Assembly: GCF_001499965.1 (NCBI RefSeq)
Contig: NZ_LQIT01000038.1
Coordinates: 1-57,115, forward strand
Origin: Mycobacterium sp. GA-2829
GTDB lineage: Bacteria > Actinomycetota > Actinomycetes > Mycobacteriales > Mycobacteriaceae
Direction: 5' to 3'
DNA length: 57,115 nt
The notes beneath the pieces are model-generated. The model was not told the origin of the DNA. It searched no databases and was given only the letters and a program-made list of their open reading frames with translations. Positions within the stretch are counted from its first letter, which is position 1; each line of letters starts with the position of its first letter. Below, one piece after another: positions 16,222-25,956 of the stretch. Made by a program: the position numbers and the translations under genes.

Positions 16222-17733
16222 TCAGAGTCCCGCTGCGACGAAGTGATACGCGTCGTTCCAGCGGAGTTCGTGCTGGAAACCGCGCACCGTGGTGGTGTCG
16301 TCGATCACCAGCAGTTCGGTGTTCGTCATCGCCGCGAAGTCGTCGATGGTCTCGGTGCCGACCGCGGTGGTCAGCACGGTATGGTGCGGGGCGCCGGCCA
16401 TCAGCCACGCTTCCGTGGAGGTGGCCCACGACGGCAGCGGCTCCCACACCGCGCAGGCGACGGGCAGGTTCGGCAACGCCGCTGTCGGCTCGACGACCCG
16501 AACAGCGTTGGCCACCAACCGGAATCGCGAACCCATGTCCGAGATGCCGACGATCACGGCGTCGGCCGGTGCGGCGGTGAACCGCAACCGCACCGGATCC
16601 TCGCGATTGCCGATCGACAACGGATGTACCTCCAGCGACGGAGTGCCGACGGCGATGCTGGGACAGACCTCGAGCATGTGGGCGCCGAGGATCCGCTCGC
16701 GCCCGGGGGTCAGGTCGTAGGTGTAATCCTCCATGAAGGAGGTGCCACCGGGAAGCCCGTCGGCCATCACCTTCACGGCACGCAGCAGAAGGGCAGTCTT
16801 CCAGTCCCCTTCCCCACCGAAGCCGTAGCCGTCGGCCATCAACCGCTGGACGGCAAGACCCGGGAGCTGGCGCAGACCGCCGAGATCCTCGAAGTTGGTG
16901 GTGAACGCGTGGAAGCCGCCCTCCTGCAGAAACTTTCGCAACCCCAATTCGATCTGGGCGCCATGTCGCAGTGAGGCGTGCCGGTCGCCCCCGGCCCGCA
17001 GTTCGGGGGCGACGTCGTAGGTGCCGACGTATTCGCGGACCAACTTGTCGACGTCGGCGGGGCGGACCCGCTCCACCACCTCGACCAGATCGTTGACGCC
17101 GTAGGTGTTGATCGACGCCCCGAAGTGCGCCTCGGCCTCCACCTTGTCGCCCTCGGTCACCGCAACCCCCCGCATGTTGTCGCCGAACCGGGCGACTTTG
17201 AGCGTCGAGAGCTCAGCGCGGCCGAGGGCTGCCCGCACCCACGAGCCGATCCGCTGCCGGGTGGCCGGTTCGCTGACGTGGCCGGCGATCGTCTTGCGCG
17301 ACGTCGAGAGCCGCGACTGGATGTACCCGAACTCGCGGTCGCCGTGGGCGGCCTGGTTGAGGTTCATGAAGTCCATGTCGATGGACTGCCAGGGCAGTTC
17401 CACGCCGAACTGGGTGTGCAGGTGCAGCAACGGCTTCTGCAGTGTCTTGAGGCCGCGGATCCACATCTTCGCCGGCGAGAACGTGTGCATCCAGGCGATG
17501 ACGCCGACGCACTCGTCGGAGGTGTTCGCCGCGCTGAGCACGCGAGCGATCTCGGCGGAGTCGGTCACCACCGGTAACCACCGCACCTCGACCGGGATCT
17601 CGCCGCTACCGTCGAGCAGCCCGGCGATCTGACGCGACTGGTCGGCGACCTGGTCGAGGATGTCCTGCCCGTACATGGACTGGCTGCCCGTGATCAGCCA
17701 GACCTGGCTGGTGGCGACGCGGGACGCGATCAT
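16222..17733 (-). CDS. araA: L-arabinose isomerase
   Basis: The 503-residue protein has the usual family length. Characteristic segments include VWLITGSQSMYG at the N-terminus, IAWMHTFSPAKMWIRGL, LHLHTQFGVELPW, and the metal and catalytic Glu/His set in YGFGGEGDWK, SFMEDYTYD and ILGAHMLEVCPS, with a later His in AGAPHHTVL. It converts L-arabinose to L-ribulose with Mn(II). The ATG has AGGAG 8-12 bases upstream inside the end of araD and overlaps the araD stop by four bases. Confidence 0.97.
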   Translation of the reverse strand: MIASRVATSQVWLITGSQSMYGQDILDQVADQSRQIAGLLDGSGEIPVEVRWLPVVTDSAEIARVLSAANTSDECVGVIAWMHTFSPAKMWIRGLKTLQKPLLHLHTQFGVELPWQSIDMDFMNLNQAAHGDREFGYIQSRLSTSRKTIAGHVSEPATRQRIGSWVRAALGRAELSTLKVARFGDNMRGVAVTEGDKVEAEAHFGASINTYGVNDLVEVVERVRPADVDKLVREYVGTYDVAPELRAGGDRHASLRHGAQIELGLRKFLQEGGFHAFTTNFEDLGGLRQLPGLAVQRLMADGYGFGGEGDWKTALLLRAVKVMADGLPGGTSFMEDYTYDLTPGRERILGAHMLEVCPSIAVGTPSLEVHPLSIGNREDPVRLRFTAAPADAVIVGISDMGSRFRLVANAVRVVEPTAALPNLPVACAVWEPLPSWATSTEAWLMAGAPHHTVLTTAVGTETIDDFAAMTNTELLVIDDTTTVRGFQHELRWNDAYHFVAAGL

Positions 17734-18443
17734 CGGTGTGTCTCCTGGGGTTTCTCTGCGGATACACCGCTCTGGCCGTAGACGTTCTGGTAGCGCTCGA
17801 ACAGTGCGGCCACGTCGGCCGCGTCGATGGGTGGTGCGGCGCCGAGCTGGCGGCTGATGTGGACCGTTCGCGCCACGTCTTCCACCATGACCGCGGCCTT
17901 GACGGCGTCACGGGCGGTGCGGCCGATCGTGAACGGTCCGTGGTTGCGCATCAACACTGCCGGCGATCTGCTCTCGCGCAGGACCTCGACGATGCCCCGG
18001 CCGATCGAGTCGTCCCCGATGAGTGCGAACGGACCCACCGGGATGTCGCCGCCGAACTCGTCGGCGATCATCGTGAGCACGCACGGGATCGGTTCGCCGC
18101 GGGCGGCCCATGCGGTCGCGTAGGTGGAGTGGGTGTGCACCACGCCGCCCACCTCGGGCATGTGCCGGTACACGTACGCGTGGGCTGCGGTGTCCGATGA
18201 CGGGTTCAGCGCGCCGTCGACCAGGTTGCCGTACAGGTCGCAGACCACCATGTCGTCGGCGGTCAGCGAATCGTAGTCGGCGCCAGAGGGTTTGATCACC
18301 ATGAGCTCGCGTCCCGGCACCCGGGCCGAGACGTTGCCCGCGGTCCAGATCACCAGCTCGTAGTGGGTCAGCTGCGCGTGGAGGTCGCAGACCTCCCGGC
18401 GCAGTTCGGCGATGACGCGGCTGATCTCGGATGTGACCGTCAT
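17730..18443 (-). CDS. araD: L-ribulose-5-phosphate 4-epimerase
   Basis: This 237-residue class II aldolase-fold epimerase has zinc-binding His residues in GGVVHTHSTYA and a further His in LMRNHGPFTIG. It turns L-ribulose 5-phosphate into D-xylulose 5-phosphate for the pentose phosphate pathway. It overlaps araB and araA by four bases on each side. Confidence 0.95.
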   Translation of the reverse strand: MTVTSEISRVIAELRREVCDLHAQLTHYELVIWTAGNVSARVPGRELMVIKPSGADYDSLTADDMVVCDLYGNLVDGALNPSSDTAAHAYVYRHMPEVGGVVHTHSTYATAWAARGEPIPCVLTMIADEFGGDIPVGPFALIGDDSIGRGIVEVLRESRSPAVLMRNHGPFTIGRTARDAVKAAVMVEDVARTVHISRQLGAAPPIDAADVAALFERYQNVYGQSGVSAEKPQETHR

Positions 18444-20107
18444 GACGGTGCCCCCACGGCTTCTCGTGATCCGATCCGCCGCAACCGGCGCATCATGTCG
18501 TTACCCCGCCCGAACCACTCGTAGGCCGCCACGTACTCGCGGTAGAGCCGTTCGTAGGCCTGGGCGTCGGACGGGGTGGGCCTGTAGGCGTCGCGGATGC
18601 GTCTGCCCATCCGGGCGGCGGCGGTCGCGACGTCGGGATAGGCGCCCGCGGCGGCCGCGGCATGGATCGCCGAGCCCAACGCCGGTGCCTGCGCGGACGG
18701 GACCACTGACAGCGGCAGACCGACGGCGTCAGCGTAGATCTGCATGAGGAGGTGGTTCTTCAACAGTCCGCCGGCGACCACCAGCTCGGTCACCGGCACC
18801 CCGCTGGCGATGAACGTCTCCACGATCATCCGGGTGCCGAACGCGGTGGCCTCCAGGAGGGCCCGGTACATGTCGACGCACGTGGTCTCGAGGGTCTGTC
18901 CGATCATCACCCCGGAGAGTTCGTGGTCGACCAGCACTGAGCGGTTGCCGCTGTGCCAGTCCAGCGCGACCAGGCCGTGCTGGCCGACGCGCTGGCGGCC
19001 GGCCAGTTCGGTGAGGTATCCGTGCAGCGTCAGCCCTCGCCGCCGCGCTTCGACGTGGTAGCTCTCGGGGACGCAGTTGTCGACGAACCAGCCGAAGATG
19101 TCGCCGACCCCGGACTGTCCGGCCTCGTAACCCCAACTGCCCTCGGATATCCCGCCGTCGACGACTCCGCACATACCGGGCACCTCCCGCAGCACGTCGG
19201 AGTTCATCACGTGGCACGTCGAGGTCCCCATGATCGCCACGAGTCGTCCGGGCTCCAGCGCGTCGGCCGCCGCGACGGTGACGTGGGCGTCGACGTTGCC
19301 CACCGCCACGGGGATTCCCTGCGACAGTCCCGTCCATTGCGCGGCCTCGGCGCTCAGCCCGCCGGCACGATCGCCCAGCCGGCCGATCGGCTGGTCCAGT
19401 TTGTCGGTCACGAAATCGGCGAATCCCGGGTGTACCTCGGCGAGGAAGTCACGCGACGGGTACTCGCCGTCCTGACGGATACCCTTGTAGCCCGCGCTGC
19501 ACGCGTTGCGGACGTAGCTGCCGCAGAGCTGCCAGACGATCCAGTCCGCGGCCTCGACGAAATGGTCGATGGCGCGGTATACCTCCGGGTCCTCGTCGAG
19601 GATCTCGAGGGCCTTCGCGAACTCCCACTCGCTGGAGATCAGTCCCCCGTAGCGGGACAGCCAGGTCTCACCGCGTTGCGCGGCAACGGCATTGATGCGG
19701 TCGGCCTGCGGCTGGGGTGAGTGGTGCCGCCAAAGTTTGGCGTAGGCGTGCGGCCGGTCGGCGAACTCGTCCAGTTCACACAGCGGGGTGCCGTCGCCGC
19801 GTACCGGCACCATGGTGCAGGCGGTGAAGTCGGTGCCGATGCCGATGACGTCGGCGGGATCAACACCTGCTGCTGCGAGGGCCTCCGGAACGGCGGTGCG
19901 CAGGACCTCGACGTAGTCGGCGGGCACCTGGAGCGCCCACAGCGAGGGCAGCCGTACCGCGCCGGTCGGCAGGGCGTCGGTGAGGACTCCGTGCCGGTAG
20001 ACGTGTTCGGCGCAGGCCATCTCGTGGCCGTCGCTGACGCGCACCACCAGTGCGCGGCCCGACAAGGTGCCGAAATCGACTCCGACGGTGTACTTCTCGC
20101 TATCCAT
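18440..20107 (-). CDS. araB: Ribulokinase (FGGY family)
   Basis: The 555-residue FGGY kinase begins VGVDFGTLSGRALVV, with GIGTDFTACTMVPV following (Thr-Ala-Cys typical of ribulokinase), the MGTSTCHVM segment and the ATP-binding VAGGLLKNHLLMQIYADA. It phosphorylates L-ribulose. The ATG at 20107 lies 5 bases inside the end of the LacI-type gene, so translation is coupled to the regulator. Confidence 0.95.
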   Translation of the reverse strand: MDSEKYTVGVDFGTLSGRALVVRVSDGHEMACAEHVYRHGVLTDALPTGAVRLPSLWALQVPADYVEVLRTAVPEALAAAGVDPADVIGIGTDFTACTMVPVRGDGTPLCELDEFADRPHAYAKLWRHHSPQPQADRINAVAAQRGETWLSRYGGLISSEWEFAKALEILDEDPEVYRAIDHFVEAADWIVWQLCGSYVRNACSAGYKGIRQDGEYPSRDFLAEVHPGFADFVTDKLDQPIGRLGDRAGGLSAEAAQWTGLSQGIPVAVGNVDAHVTVAAADALEPGRLVAIMGTSTCHVMNSDVLREVPGMCGVVDGGISEGSWGYEAGQSGVGDIFGWFVDNCVPESYHVEARRRGLTLHGYLTELAGRQRVGQHGLVALDWHSGNRSVLVDHELSGVMIGQTLETTCVDMYRALLEATAFGTRMIVETFIASGVPVTELVVAGGLLKNHLLMQIYADAVGLPLSVVPSAQAPALGSAIHAAAAAGAYPDVATAAARMGRRIRDAYRPTPSDAQAYERLYREYVAAYEWFGRGNDMMRRLRRIGSREAVGAPS

Positions 20108-21131
20108 GGCGCTCCTCAGGCGGTGCCGTGCTGTCGCGGACGATGAGTTCGGGGGTGAGCAGGGGCATACTCGCGGGCGATCCGTCGAGGGTTGCCGCGA
20201 CGAGGTCGATCGCCCGCTGACCGATGGCCTGGAAGTCCTGCCGGATCGTGGTCAGCGCCGGGTTCAAGTAGGCGGCCTCGGGGATGTCGTCGAACCCGAC
20301 GACGCTGACGTCGCCGGGCACCGAGAGCCTGGCTTCGGCGAGCGCGTGCAGGACGCCGATGGCCATCTGATCGTTCGCGACGAACACCGCGGTGGCGCCG
20401 CCGGATCGCACCAGACGGCAACCGATCTGGTATCCGCTCGCCGCGGTCCAGTCGCCTTCCCACCGCTCGCCCGCGGCGAGTCCGGCGGCGCGCATGGCCG
20501 CCTCGTAACCGGTGCGACGTCCCTTGGCCTCGGTGTAGGTCAGGGGTCCGGCGATATGCGCGATGTCCCGGTGACCGAGGTCGATGAGGTGCTGAGTAGC
20601 TTGCCGCGCACCGTCGATCTGGTCGACGCCGACGCTCAGGCCACTGCCCGACAGATCCCCCTCGACGACGATCATCGGGAGGCCGGTGTCCGCGGAGTGC
20701 GCGACGGCCAGCGCCTCCTCCTGCGCCGCGATCATCACGACGGCCTCCACGGATTGGCGCGCAAGGTGTTCCAGCGCGTCGCGGAGTGCCTCGAGGGTGA
20801 CCTCGGCCAGCGGTACCAGGCTGGAGAAGTAACCGGCAGCGCGGGCGGCCTCCTGCACGGAGCGCTGGATGCTCGACGGGCCGTACAGATCGCTGCTGGA
20901 GCCGACGATCCCGATGATCCCCGAGCGCCGCGTCACCAGGGCGCGCGCCGCGGTGTTGGGTCGGTAGCCGAGTTCCTCGATGGCCTGCTGGACCCGTGCC
21001 TTGGTCGCCGGGCGGATGCTCGACGAGCCGTTGATGACCCGTGAGACCGTCTGGTGGCTGACGCCCGCGAGTCGGGCGACATCGGCCATGACCGGCTTCG
21101 CGGGACTGGGGGGCGTTGACTGGCTGCTCAT
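20100..21131 (-). CDS. LacI-family transcriptional regulator of the arabinose operon
   Basis: The 343-residue LacI-type protein has its DNA-binding domain at about residues 15-65 (MADVARLAGVSHQTVSRVIN, then AARALVTRRSG) and a periplasmic-binding-protein-like sensor domain. It sits inside the operon between the importer and araB, with overlaps on both sides, so it is made with the genes it probably controls. The 16-bp LacI-type palindromes at 25855 and 25957 are likely targets, which would put the galactose operon under the same protein. The ATG overlaps the permease stop. Confidence 0.9.
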   Translation of the reverse strand: MSSQSTPPSPAKPVMADVARLAGVSHQTVSRVINGSSSIRPATKARVQQAIEELGYRPNTAARALVTRRSGIIGIVGSSSDLYGPSSIQRSVQEAARAAGYFSSLVPLAEVTLEALRDALEHLARQSVEAVVMIAAQEEALAVAHSADTGLPMIVVEGDLSGSGLSVGVDQIDGARQATQHLIDLGHRDIAHIAGPLTYTEAKGRRTGYEAAMRAAGLAAGERWEGDWTAASGYQIGCRLVRSGGATAVFVANDQMAIGVLHALAEARLSVPGDVSVVGFDDIPEAAYLNPALTTIRQDFQAIGQRAIDLVAATLDGSPASMPLLTPELIVRDSTAPPEERHG

Positions 21132-22135
21132 CTGGGTTTCCTCACCACTAGTCGCTGAACGAGAACGAAAACTAGCAGCAGGACGCCGGTCATGATCCGT
21201 GTCCAGTACGAGTCGAGGTTCTCCGCGGTGACGAACGTCTGGATGGTGCCGAGCACCAGGACACCGATCAGCGAGCCGAACACGAATCCGACTCCGCCGG
21301 AGAGCATTACACCGCCGATCACCGCGGCCGCGATCGCGTCGAGTTCCATCCCGACGCCGTTGAGGCTGTACCCGGAGAGCTTCTGGGCGGCGAGCAACAA
21401 CCCGGCCGTGGCGGCGCAGAGCCCGCTGATCGCGTAGACCGACACCCGCGCGCGGCCGGCGTCGAGACCCATCAACTGTGCGGACTGGCGGTTGCCTCCC
21501 ACCGCGTACACCGTTCGGCCGAACCGGGTCTGGTGCAGCACGTGAGCGGCGATGACGACCGCGGCGAGCGCGACGACGACCGTCCAGCGGATGAACTTGT
21601 CCTCGTAGAGGTAGACGTAGTTCAGCCCGAACTGACGCACCAGCGGGTCCTTGATCGGCAGGGTGTCGACGCTGATCACGTAGCACAGGCCCCGAGCGAG
21701 GAACATGCCCGCGAGCGTGACGATGAACGGTTGGACGTCGAAATGCTCGATCACCAGGCCCATCAGCAGGCCGAGCAGCGGGCCCACCAGCAGGACCGTG
21801 CCCACGGCCAGCGGCATCGGCCATCCGTCCTGCAGGGCGGTGGCCACGATCACCGTCGACAGTGCCACCACCGACCCGACGCTGAGATCGATTCCGCCGG
21901 TGAGGATGACGAAGGTCATCCCGACCGCGAGGACGATCAGGTGCGCGTTGTCGACGAACAGGTTCAGGAAGACCTGTGCGGGGCTGGCGAAGTCGTAGCG
22001 GACGACGACGGCGGTGAACATCACGACGAACAGCGCCAACGAGGCCAGCGGTGACAGATAGCGCCCGCGCGCCCGCTGGAGTCCGTCGGCGACGGTACGG
22101 CTCCGGCGCGCGATCTTCGCGGTCTGCGTGGTCAC
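21128..22135 (-). CDS. Sugar ABC transporter permease (YjfF/RbsC type)
   Basis: The 335-residue polytopic permease of the BPD_transp_2 family has GGIDLSVGSVVALS, the family hallmark, and a second conserved YAVGGNRQSAQLMGLDAGR loop. It resembles YjfF of the E. coli galactofuranose importer YtfQRT-YjfF. GTG start overlapping the first permease stop. It should pair with the preceding permease to form the channel. Confidence 0.9.
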   Translation of the reverse strand: MTTQTAKIARRSRTVADGLQRARGRYLSPLASLALFVVMFTAVVVRYDFASPAQVFLNLFVDNAHLIVLAVGMTFVILTGGIDLSVGSVVALSTVIVATALQDGWPMPLAVGTVLLVGPLLGLLMGLVIEHFDVQPFIVTLAGMFLARGLCYVISVDTLPIKDPLVRQFGLNYVYLYEDKFIRWTVVVALAAVVIAAHVLHQTRFGRTVYAVGGNRQSAQLMGLDAGRARVSVYAISGLCAATAGLLLAAQKLSGYSLNGVGMELDAIAAAVIGGVMLSGGVGFVFGSLIGVLVLGTIQTFVTAENLDSYWTRIMTGVLLLVFVLVQRLVVRKPR

Positions 22136-23229
22136 AGCGTGCTCATCTTCTCGGACTCACTATGCGTCGGCACATGCTGCGCTGCAACGGGTTCCGCCTG
22201 GCGCGGTACCCGCACGGTCGTCGTCGCCGGTCGGCGCCTGCGGCGGGACAGGGCCGCCCGGAATTTGGGCGCCTGCAGCAGGAACACCGCGATCACGACC
22301 AGGGCCTTGAACACGAGGGTGGTCTCGGGGGTGATTCCCGCTGTGTACACGGTGGTGGTCAGGGTCTGGATGATCAACGCTCCGAGCAGGGTGCCGGTCA
22401 GGCTGAAGCGCCCACCCAGCAGTGAGGTGCCGCCGATGACGACGGCCAGGATGGCGTCCATCTCGATCCACAGACCGGCGTTGTTGGCGTCCGCGGCGGA
22501 GATGTTGGACGCGATCATCAACCCCGCCACCCCGGCGCACACCGCGCAGAAGACGTAGACGGCGAAGAGGATCGAACGGTGCCGCACCCCGGCGAGCCGG
22601 CTCGCCTCGGGGTTGATGCCCACCGATTCCAGCAGCATCCCCAGGGCGGTGCGGCGCACCAACAGAGCGGTGAGCGCGAACACCGACAGGCTCACCAGGA
22701 TGGCCACCGGCAGCCCGCCCGCGTAGCCCGCCCCGAGCACCTTGAAGGGTGCGCTGGTCACGGTGACGATCTGACCGTCGGTGACCAGCAGCGCGATCCC
22801 CCGCCCGGCGGTCATCAGCACGAGGGTGGCGATGATGGGCGGCACGCCGAACACCGAGACCAGCGTCCCGTTCCACAGGCCGAGGATCGCCGCGACGCCG
22901 AGCGCGATGCCCATCGCCGTCACGACCGTGCCCGTGCTCGCAGGTGCGGTGGAGTCGGCGATGTGAGCGCAGGCCAGCGCACCGCTGACCGCCACGACCG
23001 CGCCGACGGACAGGTCGATGCCGCGCGAGGCGATCACCAGTGTCATGCCGAAGGCGACGAGCATGGTGGGTGCGCCGTTGCGGAGGATGTCGATCAGGCT
23101 GCCGAACAAATGCCCGTCCTGAACGCGGACGCTCAGGAAGCCCGGTGTGACGATGACGTTCACCGCGAGCAGGAGGATCAGTGCCAGTGCGGGCCACACC
23201 AGCGGCGATGCGGCAAGTCTCTTCGTCAC
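22132..23229 (-). CDS. Sugar ABC transporter permease (YtfT/RbsC type)
   Basis: The 365-residue permease carries RGIDLSVGAVVAVSGALA and a later SVGINPEASRLAGVR loop. The C-terminal 45 residues form a basic, hydrophilic tail (RRRRRPATTTVRVPRQ) that most homologues lack and that probably lies in the cytoplasm. GTG start overlapping the ATPase stop. Having two different permeases fits the YtfT/YjfF arrangement. Confidence 0.88.
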   Translation of the reverse strand: MTKRLAASPLVWPALALILLLAVNVIVTPGFLSVRVQDGHLFGSLIDILRNGAPTMLVAFGMTLVIASRGIDLSVGAVVAVSGALACAHIADSTAPASTGTVVTAMGIALGVAAILGLWNGTLVSVFGVPPIIATLVLMTAGRGIALLVTDGQIVTVTSAPFKVLGAGYAGGLPVAILVSLSVFALTALLVRRTALGMLLESVGINPEASRLAGVRHRSILFAVYVFCAVCAGVAGLMIASNISAADANNAGLWIEMDAILAVVIGGTSLLGGRFSLTGTLLGALIIQTLTTTVYTAGITPETTLVFKALVVIAVFLLQAPKFRAALSRRRRRPATTTVRVPRQAEPVAAQHVPTHSESEKMSTL

Positions 23230-24755
23230 GGCTCGCTCCCGCCGGCGATGAGCGCCGTCAGTTCCCGCACCGAGCAGTCCGATCCGACGGTCTCGACGCA
23301 GTGCCGGTCGCGGAGCACCGCGATCCGGTCGCTGATGCGGGCCACCTCGTCGAGTTCGGCGGAGATGAACACCACGCCCATACCGTCGGCGGCGAGGTCG
23401 GTGACGAGTTTCTGGATCTGCGCCTTGGCGCCGACGTCGATGCCCCGGGTGGGCTCGTCGAGGATCAGCAGCTGAGGTTCGGTGATCAACCACCGCGCCA
23501 GGAGGACCTTCTGCTGGTTGCCGCCACTGAGGTTCTTCACCAACGCATCCGGGTCGCGGGGGCGGATGTCGAGGGCCTCGATGTAGCGCCGCACCAACTC
23601 GGCACTGGCCTTGGCCGAGAGCCGCCGGGCGAAACCACGCCGGGCCTGCAGGGCCAAGAGGAGGTTCTCGCCGACGGTCAAGTCACCGATGATCCCCTCC
23701 CCCTTGCGGTCCTCCGAGGTGAACGCGAACCCGTTGGCGATGGCGGCGCGCGGTGAGCGCAAGGCGGCCGCCCGACCGTTGACCGATACCTCCCCGCTGG
23801 TGGCCCGGTCGGCGCCGAAGAGCAGACGCGCCAATTCTGTTCTTCCCGAACCCAGCAACCCGGCGAGGCCTACCACTTCGCCGCGGTGGACGTCGATGTC
23901 GGTCGGGTGCAGTGCGGGTGCGCGGCCGATCCCGCGCGCGCTGAGCACCGGCTCCTCGGCACCGCGACTGGTCGTGGCGGTATCGGCGATCTCCTCCAGG
24001 GTCTCCAGCTCGTGCCCCAGCATCGCCGCCACCAACTGCACCCGATCGAGCGCGGCGGTCGGATACTCACCGACCAGACGGCCGTTGCGCAGCACCGTCA
24101 TCCGGTCCGAGACCGCGTAGACCTGGTCGAGGAAGTGGGAGACGAACAGGATGGCCGTACCGCCGTCGCGCAGCCGGCGCATCACCCGGAACAGTTCGCC
24201 GACTTCGTCGGTGTCCAGGCTCGACGTCGGTTCATCGAGGATCAGGACCCGCGCGGACACGGCGGTCGCCCGCACGATCGCGACCAGTTGCTGCAGCGCG
24301 ATGGGGTGGTCACCCAGGATGGAGCCGGGATCGATGGACAGGTCGAGCTCCCCGAGGAGTTCGGTGGCCCGCCGGTTCATCGCGCGGTAGTCGATCCGCC
24401 CGAACCTCCGCGGCTCCCGTCCCAGCAGGATATTCTCTGCGACAGTGAGATTCGGGACCAGGTTGACCTCCTGGTACACCGTGCTGATGCCGGCGTCCTG
24501 CGCCTGTCGCGGCGTACTGAACCGTTGCTCGACCCCGGCGACGGCGATGTGCCCCGAATCGATGTCGTAGACACCGGTGAGCGCCTTGATCAGCGTCGAC
24601 TTCCCGGCACCGTTCTCCCCCATCAGCGCGTGGATCTCACCGGGCAGCAAGCGGAAGTCGACGTCGTCGAGTGCCGTCACGCCGGGGAAGGTGATGGTGA
24701 CGCCACGCATCTCGACCACCGGCGCGGCGGTGCGGGCGGGGACCGGTGTGGTCAT
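23226..24755 (-). CDS. Sugar ABC transporter ATPase with two nucleotide-binding domains
   Basis: The 509-residue protein has two ABC domains. Domain 1 has Walker A GENGAGKST and Walker B VLILDEPTSSLD with Gln-rich HPIALQQLVAI in place of a classic signature. Domain 2 has LLGSGRTEL as its degenerate Walker A, signature LSGGNQQKV and LLILDEPTRGIDVGAK. This is the normal layout of RbsA/MglA/YtfR-type importers. The start overlaps the binding-protein stop (TGATG). Confidence 0.93.
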   Translation of the reverse strand: MTTPVPARTAAPVVEMRGVTITFPGVTALDDVDFRLLPGEIHALMGENGAGKSTLIKALTGVYDIDSGHIAVAGVEQRFSTPRQAQDAGISTVYQEVNLVPNLTVAENILLGREPRRFGRIDYRAMNRRATELLGELDLSIDPGSILGDHPIALQQLVAIVRATAVSARVLILDEPTSSLDTDEVGELFRVMRRLRDGGTAILFVSHFLDQVYAVSDRMTVLRNGRLVGEYPTAALDRVQLVAAMLGHELETLEEIADTATTSRGAEEPVLSARGIGRAPALHPTDIDVHRGEVVGLAGLLGSGRTELARLLFGADRATSGEVSVNGRAAALRSPRAAIANGFAFTSEDRKGEGIIGDLTVGENLLLALQARRGFARRLSAKASAELVRRYIEALDIRPRDPDALVKNLSGGNQQKVLLARWLITEPQLLILDEPTRGIDVGAKAQIQKLVTDLAADGMGVVFISAELDEVARISDRIAVLRDRHCVETVGSDCSVRELTALIAGGSEP

Positions 24756-25747
24756 CAGTACTTGCGGTCCGGGAGCACCGACGCGGCCTGCTGCTGATCG
24801 AACGTCTCGTCCGGGGTGACGACCCGGGCAGGCACGGGTTCGCCGGCGACCACCTTCTTGGCGAGGTCCATCAGTTCAGGACCGAGCAGCGGGTTGCACT
24901 CGACGATGAAGTTGAACTTGCCGTCGGCCAGGGCCTGCATACCGTCGTGAGTGGCGTCGATGGCGACGATCTTGATGTCCTGCCCGGGCTTCTTGCCCGC
25001 GGCCTCGATGGCTTCCATGGCGCCGAGCGCCATATCGTCGTTCTGGGCGAACACCAGGTCGATCTTCGGGTGGGCCTTGAGGAACGCCTCCATCACCTGC
25101 TTGCCGCCGGACCGGGTGAAATCGCCTGTCTGGCTGGCGATCACGGTGAGCTTCGGATCGGCGGCGATGGCCTCGGCGAAACCTTTGTTGCGTTCCAGGG
25201 CGGGGTCGGCGCCCGTCGTCCCCTCCAGTTGCACGATGTTGACCGGCCCGGGGGCGGACGCGTACTCCTTGACCACCCAGTCACCGGCCCACCGGCCCTC
25301 ACGCACGAAGTCGGCGCCCAGGAAGGTCTTGTAGACGTCCGGCTCGTCGGTGTCGACGGCGCGGTCGGTGAGGATGACCGGGATGCCGGCGTTCTTGGCT
25401 TCCAGGAGGACCGCGTCCCACCCCGTGCGAACCACCGGACTGAACGCGATCACGTCGACGCCCTGCTGTACGAACGAGCGAATGGCGGAGATCTGGTTCT
25501 CCTGTTTGCCGTTCGCGTCGGAGAACTTGAGGTCGACGTCGGCCGCCTTGGCCGCATCCTTGATCGAGGTGGTGTTGGCCGTCCGCCAGCCGCTCTCGGC
25601 ACCCACCTGGGAGAAGCCCATGGTGATCTGTCCGCCGCCGCCTTCGGTGCCCCCTCCTTCGCCGTCCGCGGGGGCCGGTCCACTGCCGCAGGCCACCAGC
25701 ACACCGGCCGTCGCGATGCCCAGCACCGCGGTGAGAACTCTCTTCAC
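24755..25747 (-). CDS. Sugar-binding lipoprotein of the ABC importer (YtfQ-like)
   Basis: The 330-residue lipoprotein has an 18-residue signal ending LVAC with Cys at about 20, a Gly/Glu linker, then a periplasmic-binding-protein type 1 domain (ITMGFSQVGAESGWRTANT, close to the YtfQ N-terminus). Galactofuranose, L-arabinose or arabinofuranose are the plausible ligands. GTG 25747 was chosen because AAGGAG lies 7-12 bases upstream and the signal peptide starts exactly there; a longer frame to 25807 would add 20 non-signal residues. First gene of the arabinose operon. Confidence 0.9.
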   Translation of the reverse strand: MKRVLTAVLGIATAGVLVACGSGPAPADGEGGGTEGGGGQITMGFSQVGAESGWRTANTTSIKDAAKAADVDLKFSDANGKQENQISAIRSFVQQGVDVIAFSPVVRTGWDAVLLEAKNAGIPVILTDRAVDTDEPDVYKTFLGADFVREGRWAGDWVVKEYASAPGPVNIVQLEGTTGADPALERNKGFAEAIAADPKLTVIASQTGDFTRSGGKQVMEAFLKAHPKIDLVFAQNDDMALGAMEAIEAAGKKPGQDIKIVAIDATHDGMQALADGKFNFIVECNPLLGPELMDLAKKVVAGEPVPARVVTPDETFDQQQAASVLPDRKY

Positions 25748-25854
25748 GACAACTCCTTCGATGGGTTGTTTTACGAGGTCAGAACGTTGCCGCCGAACGC
25801 GGGACATGCGAGGGGAACGATGTGCGCCGGTGTGATCGGCGTTACACCACTCGG

Positions 25855-25870
25855 ATGTTAACGCTCACAT
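25855..25870. promoter_or_regulatory. LacI-type operator, arabinose side
   Basis: ATGTTAACGCTCACAT is a near-palindrome of the LacI-family form TGTnAGCGCTnACA. It differs from the operator at 25957 at one base and overlaps the -10 of the minus-strand promoter. Confidence 0.75.
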
Positions 25871-25884
25871 TTCTGCGAAGTCAA
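25855..25884 (-). promoter_or_regulatory. Promoter of the arabinose operon
   Basis: On the minus strand TTGACT (25884-25879) and TAACAT (25860-25855) are separated by 18 bases, a good sigma-A-type pair. The operator at 25855-25870 covers the -10 hexamer, so bound repressor would exclude RNA polymerase. Confidence 0.6.
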
Positions 25885-25921
25885 TGGCCCTCGCGCGTCG
25901 AATTTCGACCGTCGTCAACCC

Positions 25922-25951
25922 TTGACAAACCAGTGAGCCGAGTCACAAGAT
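25922..25951 (+). promoter_or_regulatory. Promoter of the galactose operon
   Basis: TTGACA at 25922-25927 is a consensus -35. CAAGAT at 25946-25951, after 18 bases, is an acceptable mycobacterial -10. Transcription would begin about 25957-25960, inside the second operator. Confidence 0.55.
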
Positions 25952-25956
25952 CATCG

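Noticed and set aside
25829..25848. Possible third operator GGTGT...ACACC in the arabinose leader
   Set aside because: Only five-base arms match and the centre does not fit the LacI core seen in the two strong sites.
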